Of a stretch of 64,000 nucleotides of DNA, positions 42,899 through 51,655 are shown piece by piece. The stretch's first letter is position 1, and the number at the start of each line of letters is the position of its first letter. This DNA is from Anaerolineae bacterium. Lineage in GTDB: Bacteria; Chloroflexota; Anaerolineae; 4572-78; J111. A program made the position numbers and the translations under genes. The notes beneath the pieces were generated by a model. It was not told where the DNA came from, did no database searches, and saw only the letters and a program-made list of their open reading frames with translations. Location: NCBI GenBank assembly GCA_023382535.1, contig JAHDWA010000016.1:62001-126000 (forward strand), written 5' to 3'.

Positions 42899-43300
42899 AT
42901 GAGCCAAGAATTTCTGGGGGTTGGTTGGAAATTTCCGGTCGGGCCGGATCAAGACGGAGAAGTCAGCTTCTCCCGCGATGAGGAGAACATTGAGGAGTCG
43001 ATCTGGATCATACTGAGCACTGCGCCGGGTGAACGGCTCATGCGTCCGGATTTTGGCTGTGGCATCCACGACTTTGTATTTGCCCCAACCGATATGCGCA
43101 CTACAGGCCTGATCCGTTTTAATGTCGAAGACGCCCTAACCCGCTGGGAGCCGCGCATTGATTTGCAGGAGGTACGGGTCCAGGCCGACCCTGACGATCC
43201 AGCCTTATTATTGATTCAGATTGACTACAAGGTGCGAGCCACGGATAGTCGCTTCAATCTGGTCTATCCCTTCTACCTGCTGCGAGAGGCTGCGCCATGA
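42899..43300 (+). CDS. Baseplate wedge protein (gp25-like, Afp9)
   Basis: Encodes 133 aa with the gp25/lysozyme-like wedge signature: SRDEENIEESIWIIL, TAPGERLMRPDFGCGIHDFV and RIDLQEVRVQADPDD. It nucleates sheath assembly. Its stop overlaps the next start (ATGA). Confidence 0.95.
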   Translation: MSQEFLGVGWKFPVGPDQDGEVSFSRDEENIEESIWIILSTAPGERLMRPDFGCGIHDFVFAPTDMRTTGLIRFNVEDALTRWEPRIDLQEVRVQADPDDPALLLIQIDYKVRATDSRFNLVYPFYLLREAAP

Positions 43301-46300
43301 CGCCTAAAGTTCCCCAGTTAGACAGCCGCAAAGCCGACGAGGTCTCTAAAGGAATTATCGCCTCGCTCAAGGAGTTGCCAGTGGGCCAACGCTGGCAAGG
43401 CCGGGAAGGGGGAGTAGGCCAGGCCCTGGTCTATCTCTTTGGCCGCTTGTCCGAACTGGTGATTACTCGTCTCAACCAGGTCCCAGACAAGCATTTTCTG
43501 GCCTTCCTGAACAAGGCAGGGGTTGACCTGCTTCCGCCCCGACCGGCCAGCGCCGAGCTCACCTTTACGGTTGCGGAGAATGGTCCGGAGGTCATTCTGG
43601 TACCGGAAGGAACCCAGGTGGCAACGGCAAAAACCGAAACCCGGCCTGAGATCATCTTTGAAACCCAAAAAGATGTCAATATCACCCCTAACAGGTTGAT
43701 CCATTGCATTGCCTTTGATCCACGAAACTACGCCGACTGCACGAATCAGGCTACGGGCCAAGAGAGTGGCGCTTTCTGGGCCTTCTGCGGTCAACAGGAA
43801 CGAGAGCGCATGCTATTCCTGAGCGATCCGGAACTCTTCAATTTCCCCGATGACATGAGCCGCCAGGCGGCGACTATCACGCTAAACTTTGAATTTGCGG
43901 TTCGGGGCGATCCCGCTGCCGATGGCGGCTGGAAACTGGAATGGCTCTACTGGGATGGCCTTGAATGGGCCAGCCTGATTAAGGCCGTCGCTAGCGTGTC
44001 CGACCGCACCAACAACTTTAGCCAGGATGGGGAGGTTCAGCTAGAAAGGCTCCCAGCCAGCCTGGGCCGCTGTCTGTTTAGCCTTGAGTTAAGCGTCCAA
44101 GCTGATTTAGAGGCAGGGGTTCTGCCGGCCCAAGTGCAGAAAGGGTTTAAAGACCTCAAGATCGCGCTGTCGGATGAGGTGGCCCTTAGCACTGAAGAAA
44201 AGGGCAGGGTGTGGGGGATAAACGATAAGACGCAGACCTACTACATTGTCAGAAAACCGAAAGCTCTTGACGTTTGTCTGGATGGCAAAACAATTGCTTG
44301 CCGGCTGACGGGGGGCACTACCCGTAATTGTCTGCCGAAATTGAAAAGCGTTAAGGGGAGTCGCTATCTTAAGATCGCCACCAGCCGGGCTGCTAGCATT
44401 GACCAGGCCTATAACGCTATCCAGACCAATACCTCTTTCGTCCCCCTCAACGATCTGGCTAAGGATTTCTTTCCATTCGGGCAACGCCCGGCCCGGCTGG
44501 ACGCTTTTTACCTGATGTCTGATGAGGCCTTCACCAAGCCAGGGGCCGCGGTTACCCTCGAAATCCTAGGTTTGGCAGGTGTTCCACCGGAAGCGACCAG
44601 CCCTGATCTCGACACTCTCAAGGTCGAATGGTCCTATTATTCTGAACAGGAATGGATCCCCCTGGGAACCAGCACCCGGCAGAAATCAATGCCGGCTCGC
44701 CTGGCGTTCGACGACCAGACCTTGGCCTTCACCCAGGGCAGTGATGACCAGCAGCTACAGTATATCACCTTTAAGGTCCCCTCAGCGGGTGGTGCTGATC
44801 CCCCCTTCACGAAGACGAAGGTCAATGACCAAGAGGGCTATTGGCTCCGAGCCCAGTTGACCGAGGGAGGATATAATGTACCAGCCTCTGTGGTCAAGCA
44901 GGGTGTCTTGGGCAATTACAAATTTAACGAGCCGAAAACTTATGCACCCCTCATCAAAGCCATGGCGCTTACTTACAAGAACTATGAAATGGTCGGCAAG
45001 CCCAGACCCATAAGCTTATGTTACAGCAAGGTAGATGGCATGGTACAAGAACACAACGCTATTTTGGCCGCCGAGACCCCGGCTGCGGCCATCTTTGGCG
45101 CCAGGGATGAGGGCCCCGCCCTTTACCTGGGCTTTGCCAAACTCTTCCCGAAAGGAAAATTGATACAACTCCTGTTGGATGTAGAGGAGCAGGCTGAGAC
45201 TCAGTTGATGCCCCGTGCGGTCATCTGGGAGTACTGGAATGGGGCCGCTTGGACTCCCCTCGAAATCTCTGACGATAGCCAAAGCCTCAACAGGTGGGGC
45301 TACGTAAGATTCTATGGCCCAGAAGATCACCGAAAGAACACCGAATTTGGCCGGCCGGCCGCCTGGTTGCGGGTCCGGCCCCACTGGCAGCTTCCCACAG
45401 CGAACTTTGGCTCCGACCGGAAAGAATTTATCACAGAGCCTGCGGCCAGTAAAAAGGTCACCCTTGACGCCTCCAAATCTATCGCCTTCACGCGCCAGAA
45501 CATCTATCGCTATCATTGGCGATTGGTCTCAAATACACGGCTGGTAGCAAATGCCGGGGAGGACCGGACAGTCTCCACCTCGACTGTGACGCTCGACGCC
45601 TCCAAGTCTCAGGGTGCTGCCAGATACATCTGGTGTAGGAAGGAAGAGCCAGCGACAATAGAAAAACAGGGGGACAAAGCGTCCCCCCGCTTGAGGACGA
45701 TTCGCCTCAACACGGTCTCTGCTTTGAACGCCGTAACCGTTCGGGACGAGATGCTTGGCACCAGCAACGGCAAAGGCGGCCAGGTATTCAAACTGGCTAA
45801 CACTCCAGTGGACCTTGACCATGTCCAAATCGCCGTGCGAGAACCTGATCGTCCGCCCACGGCAGAGTTGGCGCAACTCGAAAAAGAGTTGCGCCAAGCC
45901 GATGAGGAGGCCCAGGTGCAATTGTCCGAGGAAAGGTCGCCGTGGGTGCGTTGGAGCCTGGCTCCCGACTTTTTTGAGTCCACTTCCACCAGCCGTCATT
46001 TCAGCCTCGATCCCGCCACTGGTGAGGTGGGTTTCGGTGATAGAAAACGGGGTAAGATTCCCTTGGCGGGGCGGGATAACATCAAAGCTGCCCTCTACCG
46101 GACTCATTCCGGTTTCGCCGGCAATGTGGCCGCCGGAGAAATTACCACGCTGCGCAATCCCAGCGACAAATTGGCCGACATCCGCGCCGTCAGGAACCCG
46201 GAGGCAGCCAGCGGCGGCTCCGATAGGGAGGCAGAAGACAAAGTCAAGCGGCGGGGACCCTTGAGCCTCAAGCATCGCCATCAGGCCGTGACTCAGGGAG

Positions 46301-47319
46301 GGTTCAAGGGGTTGGCGAGCGATTTCGGCAACGAGGTGGCCTGGAGTTATTGTCTGCCGGTTTGCAGCCCAGACGGCTTACCGGAAGCGGGTTGGGTGAC
46401 GGTGGTCATTATTCCAGAGGATACCACTCCCAAACCTGTTCCCAATCCAACCCTCCTGCGCCGGGTCAAGCAATATCTGGAAGAGCGGGCCCTGGTCAAT
46501 CTGACTGGCGAGAGTAATCGCGTCTACGTCAAGGGGCCAGAATATGTTGAGGCCAGGGTGGTGGCCAAAATCAAAGCCAGAGACGCGACCAAGGCTGACA
46601 GCGTCAAAGTGGACGTCCTCAAACGTTTAAGTGAATTCTTACACCCCGTGAAGGGCGGCCCGGAGCGACAGGGCTGGGAATTGGGGCGTAACGTTTTTAT
46701 CTCGGAGGTTTACGCTGAGATTGAGGCGGTGCCGGGGGTAGATCACATGGAGCAGGTAGAGTTGTACGGGTCGCTACGGCAGCGGCGCCTGTGTCTGGAA
46801 GCAGAATATCCGGCCTGCTTCGACCTACCGGCCGGTAGCGAGGTTAGTACGCTTGATAAGCGGATCAAGCTGCGCCTGGCCGAAACTGTTCTCAAGGAAA
46901 AGGCCTTGACCACGCTTGTTGTCTATGACTTTAAGGTGGGTGATGAGGTGGCCATCGTGGCCGCCGATAACACAATCCTGGTTGATAAATTGGAAATTGC
47001 CAACCTGTCTGCAGACCGCATCACCTTTGCTAAACCCTTCAAGCCTCCCGCTTACTTCTTTTCCAGATGCGATGCTCTGCTGTCCCGCGACCATCGTCTG
47101 CGGCTGCCGCTGGTCATCCCTGATCCTGGAGATGAGGTCAAGGAGGTCACTGTTCAGGATCTGATGCTGGGTGACCGGGTCGGTGTTATCGCCAGTGACC
47201 CGCGCGATCCAAAACTGCTACCAATCGTCGGGATTGAACTTTGTAAGAGCCGGATCTTTGTTCCTGAAGGCCATCTAATCTACTCCGGTAGTCACGATAT
47301 CCAGATGATTCTAGAGTGA
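43297..47319 (+). CDS. Baseplate J-like protein 1 (Afp11-like), enlarged
   Basis: Encodes 1340 aa. The N-terminus is the usual one for putative eCIS baseplate assembly proteins (VYLFGRLSELVITRLNQVP). Inserted in the body (about 258-330) is a module starting CLFSLELSVQADLEAGVL and ending YYIVRKPKALDV, also present in the next two proteins. PKD-like pieces occur around 715-775 (VTLDASKS twice). The conserved baseplate-J core lies near 1040-1170 (TVVIIPEDTTPKPVPNPTLL, GWELGRNVFISEVYAEIE, GVDHMEQVELYG). An extra beta-rich tail of about 165 residues follows. It builds the wedge with gp25. Strong operon linkage: 4-bp overlap upstream, 4-bp gap downstream. Confidence 0.92.
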   Translation: MTPKVPQLDSRKADEVSKGIIASLKELPVGQRWQGREGGVGQALVYLFGRLSELVITRLNQVPDKHFLAFLNKAGVDLLPPRPASAELTFTVAENGPEVILVPEGTQVATAKTETRPEIIFETQKDVNITPNRLIHCIAFDPRNYADCTNQATGQESGAFWAFCGQQERERMLFLSDPELFNFPDDMSRQAATITLNFEFAVRGDPAADGGWKLEWLYWDGLEWASLIKAVASVSDRTNNFSQDGEVQLERLPASLGRCLFSLELSVQADLEAGVLPAQVQKGFKDLKIALSDEVALSTEEKGRVWGINDKTQTYYIVRKPKALDVCLDGKTIACRLTGGTTRNCLPKLKSVKGSRYLKIATSRAASIDQAYNAIQTNTSFVPLNDLAKDFFPFGQRPARLDAFYLMSDEAFTKPGAAVTLEILGLAGVPPEATSPDLDTLKVEWSYYSEQEWIPLGTSTRQKSMPARLAFDDQTLAFTQGSDDQQLQYITFKVPSAGGADPPFTKTKVNDQEGYWLRAQLTEGGYNVPASVVKQGVLGNYKFNEPKTYAPLIKAMALTYKNYEMVGKPRPISLCYSKVDGMVQEHNAILAAETPAAAIFGARDEGPALYLGFAKLFPKGKLIQLLLDVEEQAETQLMPRAVIWEYWNGAAWTPLEISDDSQSLNRWGYVRFYGPEDHRKNTEFGRPAAWLRVRPHWQLPTANFGSDRKEFITEPAASKKVTLDASKSIAFTRQNIYRYHWRLVSNTRLVANAGEDRTVSTSTVTLDASKSQGAARYIWCRKEEPATIEKQGDKASPRLRTIRLNTVSALNAVTVRDEMLGTSNGKGGQVFKLANTPVDLDHVQIAVREPDRPPTAELAQLEKELRQADEEAQVQLSEERSPWVRWSLAPDFFESTSTSRHFSLDPATGEVGFGDRKRGKIPLAGRDNIKAALYRTHSGFAGNVAAGEITTLRNPSDKLADIRAVRNPEAASGGSDREAEDKVKRRGPLSLKHRHQAVTQGGFKGLASDFGNEVAWSYCLPVCSPDGLPEAGWVTVVIIPEDTTPKPVPNPTLLRRVKQYLEERALVNLTGESNRVYVKGPEYVEARVVAKIKARDATKADSVKVDVLKRLSEFLHPVKGGPERQGWELGRNVFISEVYAEIEAVPGVDHMEQVELYGSLRQRRLCLEAEYPACFDLPAGSEVSTLDKRIKLRLAETVLKEKALTTLVVYDFKVGDEVAIVAADNTILVDKLEIANLSADRITFAKPFKPPAYFFSRCDALLSRDHRLRLPLVIPDPGDEVKEVTVQDLMLGDRVGVIASDPRDPKLLPIVGIELCKSRIFVPEGHLIYSGSHDIQMILE

Positions 47320-47323
47320 AGCC

Positions 47324-50300
47324 ATGCCTATTCCTTTGCTGAATCTAGACAATCGTACCTATGCCGATCTCGTTGAGGAAATGCGGGCACTGATTCCCCG
47401 CTATGCCTCCGACAACTGGACCAACCACAATGTCTCGGACCCGGGAATTACGCTCCTTGAGCTGTTTGCCTGGCTGACCGAGGCGCTGATTTACCGCCTA
47501 AACCGTATCCCTGAGGCCAGTCAGGCCCGCCTGCTGGAACTGCTAGGGCCCAGGTTCCAACTAGCCCAGCCAGCTATGGTGAATTTGACTGTGACGGCCA
47601 CCACCGATCTGAAGGATGACCTGATCTTGCCCTACGGCACGCGGCTCATCGCCTGTACGGGCCAAGGAGGCATGTCGTTGCCATTCGAGACCGTCCATGA
47701 CCTGAAGCTAATTCCGCCTGAGCTTAAAGGTAATGTGCAAGCTCGCCAGATAGATCGGGTGGAGGACGAGTTTCTCGGGATAAGTGATGGCCAGGCTCAT
47801 CAACACTTCGGCCTGGTTAAGGCCGGCCTAGTTCAGGCCTTCCTGGCTGCCAATTCCAACGGCGCTCCACTAGGACTCGAGGTGAAGGTAGGCGGCAGAC
47901 CGTGGACATATAAGGAGAGCCTGTTGGATTTAAGCGCCGCAGACTTTATTGTGGAACCACTGCCGGGCCTTATTCTGCCTACGGAAGAAGAGAAGGCCAC
48001 GGCCAGCTATGGTGCCAGGTGGGGCATTCGCTTTGGAGATGGTTCTATTCCTCGAGAGGAGGCGAAGATCACAGCCCGCCATGGTTCCCTCGGTACTATT
48101 CCTCCAGAGGGGGCGAAGATCACCGCCAGCTATGGCTACACCTTCGGCCAGCGGGGTAACGTCTCTTCGCCAGTAAAATTTGAGATCGACTATGGCTCGC
48201 CCCGTTTGTCTTACCCAGTTAAGCAAGCTCTATACTCCGGCGTCTTGTTCTCATTTGAATGGCAAGGTAATGCCGCTGACGGAAAAGACCCCATCGGTTT
48301 GGCCGAAGCCCAGGACCAGGTTACGCGAGATCTCAAAACGCGCTGGCGAGCCGTCACCCAAAAAGATTTTGAAGGGATCCGTGAAGAGGCTAAAAAACAA
48401 AACCTCGAACTCAACCTCGCCCGCATCAAATGCCTTCCGCTGCAAGATCTGACTGCATCCGACCCGGATACACCTCGGGCCGGCCACGTCAGCATCATTG
48501 CGGTTCCCCGTCAGGAACCAAAGGAAGGTCAGGAACCAAAGGAAGAATTACCAAAGCCGTGGAAGCTACCTCATCAGTCCGCTGTTGAGCGTGTGGTCTT
48601 AAGCCCAGATAGGACGTGGCTGGCGGTTGTGAGCGACAGCGGCAAGGTCGAAATCTGGGATGTGCGGCGGGAGAAAAAAGCGGAGTTTTGGGACGAGCCG
48701 AAGACGAAATGGGTGAGTGTATTGCCTTTGCCCCACCGGGCGCCTTTTCCGGTGACCTTCAGTCCCGAGGGAAGATGGCTGGTCGCCGGTAGCAGTGATA
48801 ACACGATCCGGGTATGGGGCTCCAGATTCTTGTTTAGTGTCAAGTTAGAGTTCGCCAGTGACTTGGATGAAGGCGTCCTTTCGATGAGGCTTCGTCGGGA
48901 GTTTGAAGCCCACATGCAGATGTTTCCTTCGCGTGAGGCCACTGAACCCAAGCCTGATCCTTCTGCCGGTTTTGTCAGGCAGATGTCACTTTCGCCTGAC
49001 GCCACCACTATAACGGAAGAAAAAGGTAAGCTCTGGCGGATAGATGATAAGAGTCAAGTTTACTATGCCGTCAGAAGGGGCGAAGCGTTAGACATCTATG
49101 ATGCAGACAGGTGGGAGCCGGTGGCGGTCCTGCCTCACAAAGCCTCTGTCAGGGCGGTGGCCTTCCGGCAGGATGAGAGACGGTTGGTCACGGCCAGTGA
49201 CCGCACTGTTCGGATTTGGGATATACGGCGCAGGGAGACGGTGATGGTCCTGCCTCACGAAGCTTCTGTTGCTAAGGTACGTTACGAGGCGCATGGGAGA
49301 TGGCTGGCTACGGTCAGTGATGACAACAAAGTTCGGATTTGGGATACAGAGTACAGCGAACCGATAACGGTTTTGCCCCATAATGATCCAGTCACGGAAG
49401 TGGCCTTCCGGCCGGATGGCCGACGGCTGGCCACGGTCGCTGAGCGTACCGTCCATCTGTGGAACGCGCAGACCAAACGTTGGCGGTCTTTATTTAGCTA
49501 TAACTTGGAGCTTGGGGTCGCAGAAGTTAGCCCAGATCTGAGGTGGCTGGTTACGGTTGTTGATAAAGAGGACCACGCCCAGGTATGGGATCTGGATAAG
49601 AGAGAAGAAATCACTGTCTTGCGCCATCAGGCTCCTATAAAATCTGCCCGGTTCAGTCTGGACGGCAGGAGAGTGGCCACAGTCAGTTCCGATGCCGACG
49701 ATAAAATAAACACTATTAGGGTTTGGGATGTGCCTACTGGTGGCGAACTCGCTGTTCTCCCAGACTGCGATGCGTCCAAGGGCATTGAATTCAGCCCGGA
49801 TGGGCGCTGGCTCGCCACTATTGGCCAGGACCGAGTGCAGGTGTGGCAGTCGGAATACATTCAAAGTACCGAGGAGTTTCTGGATGGCCGTCGGCTGCTC
49901 ACCAGTTGCCATCACGTAGTCGGTCCGACCTATACGGAGATCGGGATTAGAGCAGAAGTGGTCCACCTTCCCCGGCTGTCAACCACCGAGCTCCAGAAGA
50001 AGATTGAGGTTGCCTTGAGAGGCTTTTTCAATCCCTTAGAGGGCGGTGGGCCAGAGAAGCAGGGCTGGCCCTTCGGACGGGATGTCTATGCCTCGGAGAT
50101 ATACCAGGTTATAGAAAATATCGAAGGGGTTGACCATGTTGAGTTATTAACCCTCCGCACCCGGGGCGCTTATGCCTTGACGGTCAACGAGCATGGAGAT
50201 GGCCTGGCCCCCTCCGCGGAGAACAAACTCTGGCAAGATGAGAGCGATGTAATTACCATTGCGCCCGACAAGTTAGTACACTTTGTCTGCCAGCCGGAAG

Positions 50301-50332
50301 AAGACATTAAGCTACGGGCCGCCGGTTCGTAA
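47324..50332 (+). CDS. Baseplate J-like protein 2 (Afp12-like) with inserted WD40 propeller
   Basis: Encodes 1002 aa. The N-terminal baseplate part is typical (LDNRTYADLVEEMRALIPRY, SDPGITLLELFAWLTEALIY), and the core ends in the usual J-like C-terminus (LRGFFNPLEGGGPEKQGWPF, VYASEIYQVIENIEGVDHVE). Between them, about residues 410-850, eight WD40-type repeats can be counted (for example FSPEGRWLVAGSSDNTIRVW and FRPDGRRLATVAERTVHLWN). The FLFSVKLEFASDLDEGVL module shared with the neighbours is itself set between the second and third repeat. WD40 propellers bind proteins or peptides; here one would project from the baseplate rim. Host recognition or cargo docking is inferred. Confidence 0.92.
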   Translation: MPIPLLNLDNRTYADLVEEMRALIPRYASDNWTNHNVSDPGITLLELFAWLTEALIYRLNRIPEASQARLLELLGPRFQLAQPAMVNLTVTATTDLKDDLILPYGTRLIACTGQGGMSLPFETVHDLKLIPPELKGNVQARQIDRVEDEFLGISDGQAHQHFGLVKAGLVQAFLAANSNGAPLGLEVKVGGRPWTYKESLLDLSAADFIVEPLPGLILPTEEEKATASYGARWGIRFGDGSIPREEAKITARHGSLGTIPPEGAKITASYGYTFGQRGNVSSPVKFEIDYGSPRLSYPVKQALYSGVLFSFEWQGNAADGKDPIGLAEAQDQVTRDLKTRWRAVTQKDFEGIREEAKKQNLELNLARIKCLPLQDLTASDPDTPRAGHVSIIAVPRQEPKEGQEPKEELPKPWKLPHQSAVERVVLSPDRTWLAVVSDSGKVEIWDVRREKKAEFWDEPKTKWVSVLPLPHRAPFPVTFSPEGRWLVAGSSDNTIRVWGSRFLFSVKLEFASDLDEGVLSMRLRREFEAHMQMFPSREATEPKPDPSAGFVRQMSLSPDATTITEEKGKLWRIDDKSQVYYAVRRGEALDIYDADRWEPVAVLPHKASVRAVAFRQDERRLVTASDRTVRIWDIRRRETVMVLPHEASVAKVRYEAHGRWLATVSDDNKVRIWDTEYSEPITVLPHNDPVTEVAFRPDGRRLATVAERTVHLWNAQTKRWRSLFSYNLELGVAEVSPDLRWLVTVVDKEDHAQVWDLDKREEITVLRHQAPIKSARFSLDGRRVATVSSDADDKINTIRVWDVPTGGELAVLPDCDASKGIEFSPDGRWLATIGQDRVQVWQSEYIQSTEEFLDGRRLLTSCHHVVGPTYTEIGIRAEVVHLPRLSTTELQKKIEVALRGFFNPLEGGGPEKQGWPFGRDVYASEIYQVIENIEGVDHVELLTLRTRGAYALTVNEHGDGLAPSAENKLWQDESDVITIAPDKLVHFVCQPEEDIKLRAAGS

Positions 50333-50359
50333 CGTACTTAAACGCAAAAGAAGAGACCT

Positions 50360-51634
50360 ATGGATAACGAACAAAGTCGCTATCTTGAATACTTGCCCGC
50401 TATCTTCCAGGAGAGGATTGGAGAGGAAAAAGACCTTTTCCTGGGAAAGTTTCTACTGCCCTTTGAGCGAATACTGACCGGCTTCGAGGATAAGCTGTCG
50501 GTTATCGACAGGAATTTCAGCCCGGCGCTCACACCGGCAGATACTGAAGGCCCAGGTGTGCCATCGGCAGATACTGACCAGCGCACGCGAGAATTTTTGC
50601 GGTGGCTGGCTGGCTGGGTGGGCTTAACGCTGGACGAGAATTGGGACGAACCTAAACGGCGCCGGCTCATTCAAGAAGCAGTAAAACTCCACCGCTACCG
50701 GGGTACGATTGAGGGGTTAAAACGGAACTTGAAGATCTACGAGGATCGAGTAATCCCCGAGATCCGGGAGGGCTGCTGGCCAGGGGGAATGCAGATTGGC
50801 GTCGCTTCTCGAATCGGGGGGATTGCGCCCAAGGAAGTCTCCCTGACTCGGATTGAGCGCGCAGTCCGCCGCGAACCTCCCATCACCCACGATTACTACG
50901 TCGTTGATACGGCTGCGCCGGCCAATCACCCTAATATACCTGAAGGGCAGCCTTTGCGACTGTACTACCAGGCTGACCAGGTGAAACGGGTAGAGGTGGT
51001 AAAAGACGAAAATGGAAAAGAGTCTGTCAAGCTACACCTGTTAGACAACAGAATTCGGAGTCACTCTTCGGCGAGTGTATTTCGCCTCGATGACATCCCG
51101 AGTGAACACTACACCCTCAGTCTCGAGTCCGGGACCAGCTTTTATAAAGGTGACACATTCCTGGTTAATGAGGTAGAACGGCCGTACTGCTTCATCATCA
51201 ATATCCGCATCCCCCTTGAAGCCTGGAAATTCCTGTTCAGCTTCCAAATTGATCTTCCGAAAAATAAGGAGGAGCTGGCGGAAGATAGACTGCGCGAAAA
51301 GTTTCAGGAAGAGTTTGAACTCCGTCGGATCTCACGTCTAAATGTGAAAAAGAAAAATTATCGCTGGTGGGAGATCGAGGGAAAAATCAACGAGGGAGTT
51401 CAACGGTTCGCTGTTGTAAGGAAAGGGGTTAGGCTCGATGTCTACACCTCGGTAGAACGCCAGGATTGGAAGGAACTAATCAACGTACAATCTGTCAAAA
51501 CCATCATTGACGAGGTTAAGCCGGCCCACACGTTGTATTACCTCAAATTCATACCCGAAGTGAGCCAGGATGATTTGCGACCAATGCAGCTTGGCGTACA
51601 CTCGACGGTTAATGTAGACACAACTATTGGCTAA
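50360..51634 (+). CDS. Phage tail protein I-like baseplate protein
   Basis: Encodes 424 aa. The N-terminal 150 residues match the phage tail protein domain that follows baseplate J genes (YLEYLPAIFQERIGEEKDL, FLRWLAGWVGLTLDENWDE, LHRYRGTIEGLKRNLKIYE). The C-terminal half carries a third copy of the recurring module (about 288-370; FLFSFQIDLPKNKEEL, RWWEIEGKI, FAVVRKGVRLDVY). It likely links baseplate wedge to fibres. Confidence 0.88.
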   Translation: MDNEQSRYLEYLPAIFQERIGEEKDLFLGKFLLPFERILTGFEDKLSVIDRNFSPALTPADTEGPGVPSADTDQRTREFLRWLAGWVGLTLDENWDEPKRRRLIQEAVKLHRYRGTIEGLKRNLKIYEDRVIPEIREGCWPGGMQIGVASRIGGIAPKEVSLTRIERAVRREPPITHDYYVVDTAAPANHPNIPEGQPLRLYYQADQVKRVEVVKDENGKESVKLHLLDNRIRSHSSASVFRLDDIPSEHYTLSLESGTSFYKGDTFLVNEVERPYCFIINIRIPLEAWKFLFSFQIDLPKNKEELAEDRLREKFQEEFELRRISRLNVKKKNYRWWEIEGKINEGVQRFAVVRKGVRLDVYTSVERQDWKELINVQSVKTIIDEVKPAHTLYYLKFIPEVSQDDLRPMQLGVHSTVNVDTTIG

Positions 51635-51655
51635 TAAATGACGAAAGGCAGAAAT

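Noticed and set aside
43297..47319. Intein or Hedgehog-type tail in baseplate J protein 1
   Set aside because: The extra C-terminal beta-rich part has some resemblance, but no splicing block motifs or terminal His-Asn could be found.
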